This document shows positions 1-6,412 of a stretch of 22,008 nt of DNA, one piece after another. Below the pieces are notes generated by a model that worked only from the letters and a program-made list of their open reading frames with translations, searched no databases and was not told the origin of the DNA. Each line of letters begins with the position of its first letter. The stretch's first letter is position 1. The translations under genes were made by a program, and so were the position numbers. The DNA is from Bacteroidaceae bacterium (lineage in GTDB: Bacteria > Bacteroidota > Bacteroidia > Bacteroidales > Bacteroidaceae), in the NCBI GenBank assembly GCA_900768625.1, contig CAAGDO010000096.1, forward strand, positions 1-22,008. The letters run 5' to 3'.

Positions 1-296
1 CCATGAAACGCACCCTACGCGACATGACCCACAGCGTGCGAAGCACGCCATTAACGACCATTTCCACAGCTACGCTGTGCCTGAACCATTGACGGACATG
101 GCGCACCATAGCCCACAAAGAAAACATTGACGATCATTAACGGCCAATTGGCGGACATTAACGTTGAAAACCGCGCGAAGCGCAAATATCCACGTGAGAA
201 GTTCCCCTGAGCTTTCTAAAGTGCCAAGTTATTTTTTTATCGTTACCTAGTTGGCTGAAGCATGACCTTCGATGCACTTCGCGCAAGAGAAAAGCA
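1..296. repeat. Gene-free stretch with degenerate tandem CATTRACG units and short hairpins
   Basis: No convincing gene lies in the first 371 bases. Short units related to CATTAACGGA occur at 49-58 and 87-96, and as four consecutive units at 125-134, 135-144, 145-155 (diverged) and 156-165. Three tight hairpins with 3-nt loops are interspersed: 34-48 (GCGTGC/GCACGC), 65-79 (CACAGC/GCTGTG) and 173-183 (GCGC/GCGC). The alternation of hairpins and CATTRACG words looks like decayed intergenic repeat DNA. The role is unknown. The longest ATG-started frame from position 3 is only about 29 codons and shows no family resemblance. Confidence 0.5.
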
Positions 297-328
297 AAGC
301 CCCGAACCTGCATGGAGGTTCGGGGCTT
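297..328 (-). terminator. Intrinsic terminator of the C1B peptidase gene
   Basis: A perfect 13-bp stem, AAGCCCCGAACCT (297-309) paired with AGGTTCGGGGCTT (316-328), has a 6-nt loop. Read on the minus strand it is followed by a T-rich stretch (TTTGCTTTTCTC). It lies 44 bases past the stop codon of the minus-strand peptidase gene, so it most likely ends that transcript. Confidence 0.85.
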
Positions 329-371
329 CAGCGTTTATGTGAGAAGGTTCACCTTTGTGACAAAAGGGAGA

Positions 372-1769
372 TTACTGTTCGGGGGCGAAGAGGGGATCCC
401 ATGCGGGGAGTTGTACGGGCTTCTGCTTGAGGAGGTCAAGCACAGAGGCGGGTACGTACTTCTTGTCCACCACGACGCGGAACATGTATTCATCGAACCA
501 TTCGTCGGTCATGATGAGGTGGCCCTTGTGGCCTGAGGCAGCGCCCCAAGAGTTTTCCACCATCCATTTGCGTGACTTGCCGTCGGCATCAAGGTCAACA
601 GCCATGAGGGTCATGGCGTGGCTTGACGCAGAGGCGTGGGTGGTGATGCGCTCAGCCTTTGTCATGGGGAAATCGGTGGAGAAGAGGGAAGCATAGTCAA
701 AGTTACGGAGTGAAAGGACGCCCGTCTTTGAATCGAGAAGCTTGCCCACGTCGCAGCTGAAGTACATCATCGTTGAGTCCTTGATGGAAGCGATGGCCAA
801 AGGCTTGAGCTCGTCCATGGGAAGGTTGATGTAGGTCCACTGCTTACCATCATAAGAATGACGGTCCATGTCGATGGTATAGACCTTATGGTAGGGACGT
901 GAGGGGTCGTTCATAATCATCACGAAGCTGTTACGGAGGTCCTTGCCAATGTATTCTTTATAGAATGAACTGGGAGTGTACTTCTTCGTTGAGAGAGGCT
1001 TGCCCGAAGCATCCTTCATCGTCCAGGTGAATTCTGAGGGAGGTTCGCCGAGGCTGATGGCGAGGATATGATAGACGGTGCCGAGCATTTCCGTCTTGCG
1101 CTTTTCGAGCTGAGCCTTCTTTTCGCCGTTGGCCACAGCCTTACGGAGCGTGAGACCCCATTCGCGGAGCTTGAGCTGCAGGATGGAGCTCATGCGCGAG
1201 GTGTTGTTGGCGTTGAAGCTTTCGGGCATCACGTCAGAGGGCACAAGGCCGTACTTGCTCACCACGTCGATCACACCGCAGAACGTACCGCCGTCAGAGA
1301 GGGGGTTCTGGAAGAGCCAGTCAACGAGGTGGTCGTCCATCGGCTTCTTGGCATTGTCGATCATGGCCTGGAGGAAGAGGTTGCACTTCTCGAGCTGATC
1401 GTAGAAGAAATTGTAGCTCTGCGAGAACTGGAATTCACCGAGGTTATACTTCTTGATCATCGAGGCGCGCATCACATTGAGACCCGTGAAGAGCCAGCAA
1501 CGTCCTGAGCTTTTCTGGTCAGTGATACCTTTTGAAGGCACTTCGTTGGAGAAGTAAGTGTCGGTGGCATCAGGATTATCGGCTGCAGTGGCCAGCTGGT
1601 TGATGCTGGTGGTTGCCAGTGCGTTGCGGAGGGCGCGATCGGTCGCGGTGGTGGGGTGCGACTGACGGATCTGCTGCAGCATGGCGGGCGAAATGCCGCC
1701 GTTGGCCGTCTGTGCCGAGAGAAGAGTGGCAGGAACGGCGAGAAGGATGGAGAGGAGAAGTTTGCGCAT
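372..1769 (-). CDS. Exported C1B-family cysteine peptidase (bleomycin hydrolase / aminopeptidase C-like)
   Basis: The 465-residue product belongs to the papain-like C1B family (bleomycin hydrolase, PepC), whose members are aminopeptidases. The catalytic Cys is C91 in QKSSGRCWLF. The His lies in SSHAMTLMAVD and the Asn in VENSWG, both near the C-terminus in the usual order. Length matches the family (about 450). Unlike the classical cytosolic enzymes, it starts with a clear signal peptide (MRKLLLSILLAVPATLLSAQ), so it should act in the periplasm or outside the cell. Its likely role is trimming peptides during amino-acid scavenging, which is an inference. The ATG start fits the signal peptide. 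It lies 93 bases downstream of HU, with a hairpin between, and has its own terminator. Confidence 0.92.
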   Translation of the reverse strand: MRKLLLSILLAVPATLLSAQTANGGISPAMLQQIRQSHPTTATDRALRNALATTSINQLATAADNPDATDTYFSNEVPSKGITDQKSSGRCWLFTGLNVMRASMIKKYNLGEFQFSQSYNFFYDQLEKCNLFLQAMIDNAKKPMDDHLVDWLFQNPLSDGGTFCGVIDVVSKYGLVPSDVMPESFNANNTSRMSSILQLKLREWGLTLRKAVANGEKKAQLEKRKTEMLGTVYHILAISLGEPPSEFTWTMKDASGKPLSTKKYTPSSFYKEYIGKDLRNSFVMIMNDPSRPYHKVYTIDMDRHSYDGKQWTYINLPMDELKPLAIASIKDSTMMYFSCDVGKLLDSKTGVLSLRNFDYASLFSTDFPMTKAERITTHASASSHAMTLMAVDLDADGKSRKWMVENSWGAASGHKGHLIMTDEWFDEYMFRVVVDKKYVPASVLDLLKQKPVQLPAWDPLFAPEQ

Positions 1770-1783
1770 GTTCGCTTTTATGG

Positions 1784-1818
1784 GCGAAGCCTCCTCTCTG
1801 CGGGAGAGGAGGCTTCGC
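1784..1818 (-). terminator. Strong hairpin between HU and the C1B peptidase gene
   Basis: Perfect 15-bp arms, GCGAAGCCTCCTCTC (1784-1798) and GAGAGGAGGCTTCGC (1804-1818), close over a 5-nt loop. On the minus strand it lies after the HU stop and just before the peptidase ATG. A run of eight T precedes the stem rather than following it, so this is not a textbook U-tailed terminator. It may attenuate HU read-through or stabilise the 3' end of the HU message. Confidence 0.6.
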
Positions 1819-1862
1819 GGGATGATAAAAAAAATCTGTCGTGGGGCGGAAGGGGCCGCAGC

Positions 1863-2135
1863 TTACTTGTTGACAGCTTCAGCAAGACCGGCACCAGCCT
1901 TGAACTTGATCACCTTCTTGGCGGCAATCTGAATCTTTTCCTTGGTGGCGGGGTTGATACCTTCGCGAGCGGGACGCTCGTTGATGGAGAAAGTACCGAA
2001 GCCGATGAGAGCTACATTGTCGCCTGCAGTGAGTGCGTTGGCGATGGATTCGAGTGCGGCGTCAACAGCTGTCTTTGCATCGGCCTTGCTCAGACCTTTG
2101 GCAGCAACTGCATTTACGAGATCAGTTTTGTTCAT
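1863..2135 (-). CDS. HU family DNA-binding protein
   Basis: The product is a 90-residue nucleoid protein of the HU/IHF family. It dimerises and bends DNA with little sequence preference. The N-terminal helices (MNKTDLVNAVAAKGLSKADA) lead into the diagnostic GFGTFSINERPAREG segment. The beta-arm motif NPATKEKIQIAAKKVIKFKAG, split here as NPATKEKI and AKKVIKFKAG, follows. Length is exactly that of canonical HU. The start is fixed by the conserved N-terminus. A good promoter lies about 140 bases upstream, so the leader is long. The gene is probably monocistronic, with a strong hairpin after its stop. Confidence 0.97.
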   Translation of the reverse strand: MNKTDLVNAVAAKGLSKADAKTAVDAALESIANALTAGDNVALIGFGTFSINERPAREGINPATKEKIQIAAKKVIKFKAGAGLAEAVNK

Positions 2136-2182
2136 TACTTTAGGAATTAAAATTGTTTGATATTCAAATGAAAGATTGGGGC

Positions 2183-2215
2183 GATGGCCTTTTCCTTTTC
2201 GTCCGATGGCCTTTT
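2183..2215. repeat. Direct repeat GATGGCCTTTT in the HU leader
   Basis: The 11-mer GATGGCCTTTT occurs at 2183-2193 and again at 2205-2215, 22 bases apart, inside the predicted untranslated leader of HU. On the transcript it reads AAAAGGCCATC twice. It could be a regulatory site or chance. No function is assigned. Confidence 0.4.
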
Positions 2216-2274
2216 TGCGGCCCTCATGAAGCTAAAACCCCTGATTGTAAGCCCTAATGGCTGGAAATGTGGAG

Positions 2275-2306
2275 CAAATATAGGATATGTCGGCGGGTTG
2301 CACAAA
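2275..2306 (-). promoter_or_regulatory. Bacteroidota-type promoter of the HU gene
   Basis: On the minus strand a -33 TTTG (2303-2306) and a -7 TATATTTG (2275-2282) are separated by 20 bases, close to the Bacteroidota consensus (TTTG, about 19 nt, TAnnTTTG). Transcription would start near 2268, giving a leader of about 130 nt before the HU ATG. This and a duplicated 11-mer account for the roughly 300 gene-free bases at 2136-2436. Confidence 0.75.
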
Positions 2307-2436
2307 CATTTTTATCATTTTTTCAACCATAAGCCTTAAAAAAGCCATTATTTCCGCTTAATCACCCCTATATAGGGAGGGTTTGACGTAAAACAAAGGT
2401 ATTTTCGACATGGTTATGCCCCGCATTCAGCGAGAG

Positions 2437-3369
2437 TCAGGGCATCTTCATGACGCGGGTGGCGAGATGGTTGCTGAAGGCGTAGAACACGACAGCTGTG
2501 ACGAGTCCGCCGAACACGTCGATGAGATAGTGGGCCTGGATATAGACCGTGGCACAACAGAGGAAGAAGTAGAAGGGCAGGGCGCAGAAGAAGAACGCGT
2601 GGCGGTTCTTCCAAAGCAAAATCATCAGCACGGTGCTGGCTCCCACGTGCGACGAGGGGAAGGCCGCCGTCGGGCGTTCTCCTGAAGCCTGGGTGGCTTC
2701 CACAAGGTTGCGGAAGAAACCGTCAGGACCGGGGGATGTCGCCAGTTCGGTATGGTAGCGGAAGTAGTCGCCCAATTGCGGGAAATGTCCCGCCTCAATC
2801 ACGTCGAATCCCACGGCATGAAAATAGTACTGCGGGCCGGCCACAGGAAGGAAGAGATAGATTGCGTAGTAGAGGAAGAACGATGTGAGCACGACGAAAG
2901 CCGTCCGCTCGAAAAGTTCGCGCCGCGTAAAGATAGGCGACAGAATGGTGAAAGCAATCAGCGGATAGTAGGAAAAGTAGCCCATATGGAACAGTTCGCT
3001 CCATATCTTCTGCGGCATAAGACGTGAGAACTCGATGGACGGCTGGCAACCGAAGAGCGATTGGTCTGCAGCGGCAAACACATAATCGAGATTGGGAAAC
3101 ACCTGACAAAATTCGTAAGTATCCGGATACCAGAAGCCCAAGAGAGAGAGGGGAAACAGGTAGCGAAGGAAAAGCGTGTAGCGATTGGGCTGTGCGCGGT
3201 AGATAGCGTAGATGATGCCCATACATCCCAACACGACGGCGCGGCTTTCAAGCAGACGCAAGGGATTGTCCATCCGGTTCCAGAGGAAGCAGATGAGCAG
3301 GGAAGTGAAGAGCGTATAGATGAAGGTGACAAGCTCGATGCCGAGGGGACGTTGGCGGGAGGAAAACAT
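2437..3369 (-). CDS. PAP2-superfamily membrane enzyme (Aur1/inositolphosphotransferase-like)
   Basis: The 310-residue product is an integral membrane protein with about six hydrophobic segments. It carries the two key lipid-phosphatase/phosphotransferase motifs: FPSSHVG at 237-243 (H241) and YIQAHYLIDVFGG around 276-288 (H280, D284). The order and spacing resemble the PAP2_3/Aur1 branch, which moves phospho-head groups between lipids (for example onto ceramide), rather than soluble acid phosphatases. Bacteroidota make sphingolipids, so a lipid head-group transferase or lipid phosphatase is a reasonable guess. The substrate cannot be read from sequence. It is the last gene of the msbA-led minus-strand run, 126 bases after the epimerase, with a hairpin in the gap that may tune its expression. 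The ATG start puts a basic cytoplasmic tail before the first membrane segment. Confidence 0.85.
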   Translation of the reverse strand: MFSSRQRPLGIELVTFIYTLFTSLLICFLWNRMDNPLRLLESRAVVLGCMGIIYAIYRAQPNRYTLFLRYLFPLSLLGFWYPDTYEFCQVFPNLDYVFAAADQSLFGCQPSIEFSRLMPQKIWSELFHMGYFSYYPLIAFTILSPIFTRRELFERTAFVVLTSFFLYYAIYLFLPVAGPQYYFHAVGFDVIEAGHFPQLGDYFRYHTELATSPGPDGFFRNLVEATQASGERPTAAFPSSHVGASTVLMILLWKNRHAFFFCALPFYFFLCCATVYIQAHYLIDVFGGLVTAVVFYAFSNHLATRVMKMP

Positions 3370-3422
3370 GAATGAAATGATTCGTGGGTTGTGAAAGTAT
3401 GATCAGGCCGTAAGCCGATGGG

Positions 3423-3473
3423 CAGAAGGATTCCGTCATACACCATAATAATATGGGACTCGGAATCATTCTG
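3423..3473 (-). promoter_or_regulatory. Large imperfect hairpin between the epimerase and PAP2 genes
   Basis: Arms CAGAAGGATTCCG (3423-3435) and CGGAATCATTCTG (3461-3473) pair with one mismatch. They enclose an inner stem, CCATA (3443-3447) with TATGG (3452-3456). No T-run follows on either strand. It could be a processing or partial termination signal within the operon. No good -7 element was found for PAP2 in this gap. Confidence 0.5.
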
Positions 3474-3495
3474 TCCGTCCGTCAGACGTGGAAAT

Positions 3496-4506
3496 TCAGA
3501 GCCAATGGTTGGCCTTGTACCATGCCACAGCAGCCTTCACGCCGCGTCGGAGCGGCCATTGCGGTTCGTAGCCCAGTTCTTCGCGGGCAGGCTGTATGTC
3601 GCAGCGCCAGTTGCGTTGGCGCATAATGCGATACTTGTCGGAATTAAGCGTGGAAGTGCTGTGGCTGAGACGTGCCAGCCGTTCGGCCACCCAGCTCACG
3701 GCACGCAACACCCAAAGGGGAGCCACGATGTGAGCCACCCCTTTTACGCCCAGTTCCTTCTGAAGCAAGAGGCTGAAGGTTCGGCTACTGTAGGTATCAC
3801 CGTCGCTCACGAAATAGGCGCGTCCGCTCTTTCCGCGGGTAAGGGCAAGCATGGCAGCACTCACGAGGTCGTCCACATAGATGAACGTGAGGTATTGCGG
3901 CTTATAGCCCACGGCGAAGTCCACGTGGCGCTTGATGCTCTGCGCCATCATGAAATAGTCGCGTTCGCGTGGCCCGTAGACACCCGTCGGACGGAGCACC
4001 ACATAGTTGAGTCCCTCCATTTCCTTAAGAGCCGCTTCGGCAGCCAGTTTTGAGCAACCGTAGGCTGTGTCGGGACGAGGAAAATCCGTTTCGCTGATGG
4101 GCTGATCATCCTGTTCGTGAACGGGGCCGAAGGCGCTGAGCGAGCTGATGAACACGAAGCGTCCGTCCTTTCGCAGCGCCCCAGTGGCCAACAGCGTAGA
4201 GGCCAGCAGGCGGGTGCCATCAGCATTGATGCGGAAGAAATCCTCCGCATGGCGGCATTTGGTGGCACCTGCGGCATGGATCACACCGTCGAAAGCCCCA
4301 TGTTGGCCGAAATGATCTGCCAGCTGACCTGTGAGACGTTCGGCATGGCCGAGGTCCAGCTCTATGAATCGGATACGCTCATCGGTGAGGTATTTCCGGC
4401 TACTGGTGGCCCGCACGGCGGCCCACACTTCGTGGCCTTCCTGGAGGGCGCGTTCCACCATATAACTGCCGATGAAGCCCGAGGCTCCAGTGATTAGGAT
4501 TTTCAT
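3496..4506 (-). CDS. NAD(P)-dependent epimerase/dehydratase (extended SDR)
   Basis: The 336-residue product has the Rossmann glycine motif GASGFIG at 7-13, a serine-rich FISSLSAFG strand near 119-127, and the catalytic Y149xxxK153 in YGCSKLA. These identify an extended short-chain dehydrogenase/reductase acting on a nucleotide sugar or related substrate. The frame is open back to 4635. The ATG at 4506 was chosen because it begins exactly at the canonical MKILITGASG strand and because the longer version would overlap the end of the preceding gene. The gap to the LTA-synthase-like gene is only 34 bases, so they are probably cotranscribed. The product could supply a modified sugar to the envelope pathway of its neighbours; substrate unknown. 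Confidence 0.9.
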   Translation of the reverse strand: MKILITGASGFIGSYMVERALQEGHEVWAAVRATSSRKYLTDERIRFIELDLGHAERLTGQLADHFGQHGAFDGVIHAAGATKCRHAEDFFRINADGTRLLASTLLATGALRKDGRFVFISSLSAFGPVHEQDDQPISETDFPRPDTAYGCSKLAAEAALKEMEGLNYVVLRPTGVYGPRERDYFMMAQSIKRHVDFAVGYKPQYLTFIYVDDLVSAAMLALTRGKSGRAYFVSDGDTYSSRTFSLLLQKELGVKGVAHIVAPLWVLRAVSWVAERLARLSHSTSTLNSDKYRIMRQRNWRCDIQPAREELGYEPQWPLRRGVKAAVAWYKANHWL

Positions 4507-4540
4507 TTGTCTGTTCGGGAAGAAGATGTTTTTGGGGAAA

Positions 4541-6367
4541 TCAGAGCGCTCCGAGGTCATCGTAGATGGTTTGCAGGAAAGCCTTGGCGGCCTTCTCCCG
4601 TTGGGGCGACGGGTTGGGGGCCGAGCGCATGACACTCACAGGCTTGGCCAGTACATTGATGACGCTGATGCCCGTGGAGTCCTTATAGTAGATGCCTTCG
4701 CTCCAGGAGTGTACAGCCGAGGGGCGTCGATAAGTGGCACTCAGCACGTCGCGACTGAAGCGGAATTCGCCATGCGGCAATCCGAGTTGGCCGAGGAGGG
4801 TGGCAACGAGGTCCGTCTGATTGCAGAGAGCGGTCACCGTGCGTGGCTCTTTCACGGCTCCTCCTGTCAGGATGAGAGGTATGTGGGAGCGGCGCTCGTC
4901 GGCATCGCTGATGCCCTCAGGATAGTTGATGCCATGGTCGGGAAGGAACACCACCAACGTGTTCGCCCATTGCGGCGTACGGCGCAGGCGGCCGATGAAG
5001 TGGCCGATGCAGTCGTCGAGATAGGCCATGGAGTTGGCCACCTTGTCACCTTTGATGCGGTCGTAGGGCACAACCCACGGTTCGTGGCTGGCCAGAGTGA
5101 GGAAGCCGATATGCCAAGGACGGTCGGCCGGTTGGCGGAGGACATGCTGATAGAGCGTGTCGAAGGCTATGCGGTCCGTCACGCCCCAGTCATGTGTGCG
5201 GCGCACGGAAGAGGGGAACGACGTATCGCCGTAGGTGCGTTCGTAGCCCGTGCCGAGCAGATAGCCGTTGGTGTTGGTGAAGTTGATGTCGCCGCCATAG
5301 AGGAATTCCGTGGAATATCCCGCTTTGCGCAGCGAAGAGGCCAGTGACGGCAGATGGGTGCATTTCGAAGGCATCTTCATCACGCTCACATCGGGAAACG
5401 AAGGGTAACCGCTCAGCGTGCAGAGCGTGCCGCGGTCGGTGCGGAAAGAGTTGGCGTAACATTGGGTGAACACCACGCCTTCGCGGGCCAACCGGTTGAG
5501 ATATGGCGTCACTTTGGGGTCGGCCTGTGGGTTAACAGCATGAACGAACACACCGCCGCAGCCCTCCATGATGACCACGATGACATTGGGGCGGGACGTG
5601 TTGAGCAGCGGAATGGAGTTGACGCTGCAGGTATCATAGCCAAGCGAGCGGAAGACTTCGGCCCGTTCTTCCTCCGGCAGGAGGTTGAAGGATTCGGCAT
5701 AGTCGCGCGAGCGCTGCATGGAGGAGAAGATGCTGAACACGGGGTTGACCGCCGCATGGTTGAGAAACTGCACGTCAGAATAATAGGCGCGTCCCACGTT
5801 GGCCGTACTTTTTCCCACGCCACCACGTATACCAAGAAAAATCAGTCCGCCAAGAAGGATCCATGCCACAGTGGTCTGGACTTTCCGCTTGCGGTCGCTG
5901 ATACGGCCCGTGTGGGCCGGCATGGCACGCCAGAAGAGGGGATAGACGATAGCTACAGTGGCAGCAAAAGCCACGATGACCCCTGCCATATAACCAGCCG
6001 AAACGCTGGAAAGGGCGCCCTGCGGGGAGTCCAGATAGTTGAACACCGTGCCGTCGAGCTTGATGCCCCAGAATCCGTAGAGGCAGGTATCGGCCACCCA
6101 CACGAGGGCCAGAACCATGGAAATGATAGCCGCAATGGTGCGGTCGATGGCCTTGATATGCCGGATTCTGACCCAGATGCCGATACCTGTGATGATCCAT
6201 GAAGGGATAAGCAGATAGCAGGCCGTGGCCACGTCGAGCGGAAGTCCGTGCCACCAAGTGTCTACAAAGGCATCCCAGGTGAAGGGAACGTTTCCGTGGT
6301 TCATCGCGAAGAAGACCAGTCGGTCGGCTTCGAAGAAGAAGAGAAGAAGCAGAAAAAGGAAGATCAT
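4541..6367 (-). CDS. LTA-synthase-family membrane phosphotransferase (alkaline phosphatase superfamily)
   Basis: The 608-residue product has about five N-terminal membrane segments (to about residue 180) and a large extracytoplasmic sulfatase-fold domain. The catalytic set of lipoteichoic acid synthases is visible: E268 in VVIMEG, the likely nucleophile T310 in SFRTDRG, H428 in LASHEPW and D477-H478 in FLPDHG. LtaS enzymes transfer glycerophosphate. Gram-negative relatives move phosphoglycerol or phosphoethanolamine onto glycans or lipids, so substrate prediction stops there. The first ATG is almost inside the first membrane helix. The upstream in-frame codons (CIRFRKLLHHAT) would make a normal basic anchor but contain no standard start codon. 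It follows the ABC exporter by 45 bases and precedes the epimerase by 34, consistent with one operon. Confidence 0.9.
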   Translation of the reverse strand: MIFLFLLLLFFFEADRLVFFAMNHGNVPFTWDAFVDTWWHGLPLDVATACYLLIPSWIITGIGIWVRIRHIKAIDRTIAAIISMVLALVWVADTCLYGFWGIKLDGTVFNYLDSPQGALSSVSAGYMAGVIVAFAATVAIVYPLFWRAMPAHTGRISDRKRKVQTTVAWILLGGLIFLGIRGGVGKSTANVGRAYYSDVQFLNHAAVNPVFSIFSSMQRSRDYAESFNLLPEEERAEVFRSLGYDTCSVNSIPLLNTSRPNVIVVIMEGCGGVFVHAVNPQADPKVTPYLNRLAREGVVFTQCYANSFRTDRGTLCTLSGYPSFPDVSVMKMPSKCTHLPSLASSLRKAGYSTEFLYGGDINFTNTNGYLLGTGYERTYGDTSFPSSVRRTHDWGVTDRIAFDTLYQHVLRQPADRPWHIGFLTLASHEPWVVPYDRIKGDKVANSMAYLDDCIGHFIGRLRRTPQWANTLVVFLPDHGINYPEGISDADERRSHIPLILTGGAVKEPRTVTALCNQTDLVATLLGQLGLPHGEFRFSRDVLSATYRRPSAVHSWSEGIYYKDSTGISVINVLAKPVSVMRSAPNPSPQREKAAKAFLQTIYDDLGAL

Positions 6368-6412
6368 TGTCGCGTGGTGGAGGAGTTTTCGAAAGCGGAT
6401 GCAACAGGGAAA

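Noticed and set aside
125..165. Possible CRISPR-like array
   Set aside because: Units are about 10 bases, directly adjacent and degenerate. There are no spacers of regular length and no cas genes.
4472..5347. 291-codon plus-strand frame over the LTA-synthase-like gene
   Set aside because: It is antisense to a gene with clear catalytic motifs, and its own translation has no family features or start context.
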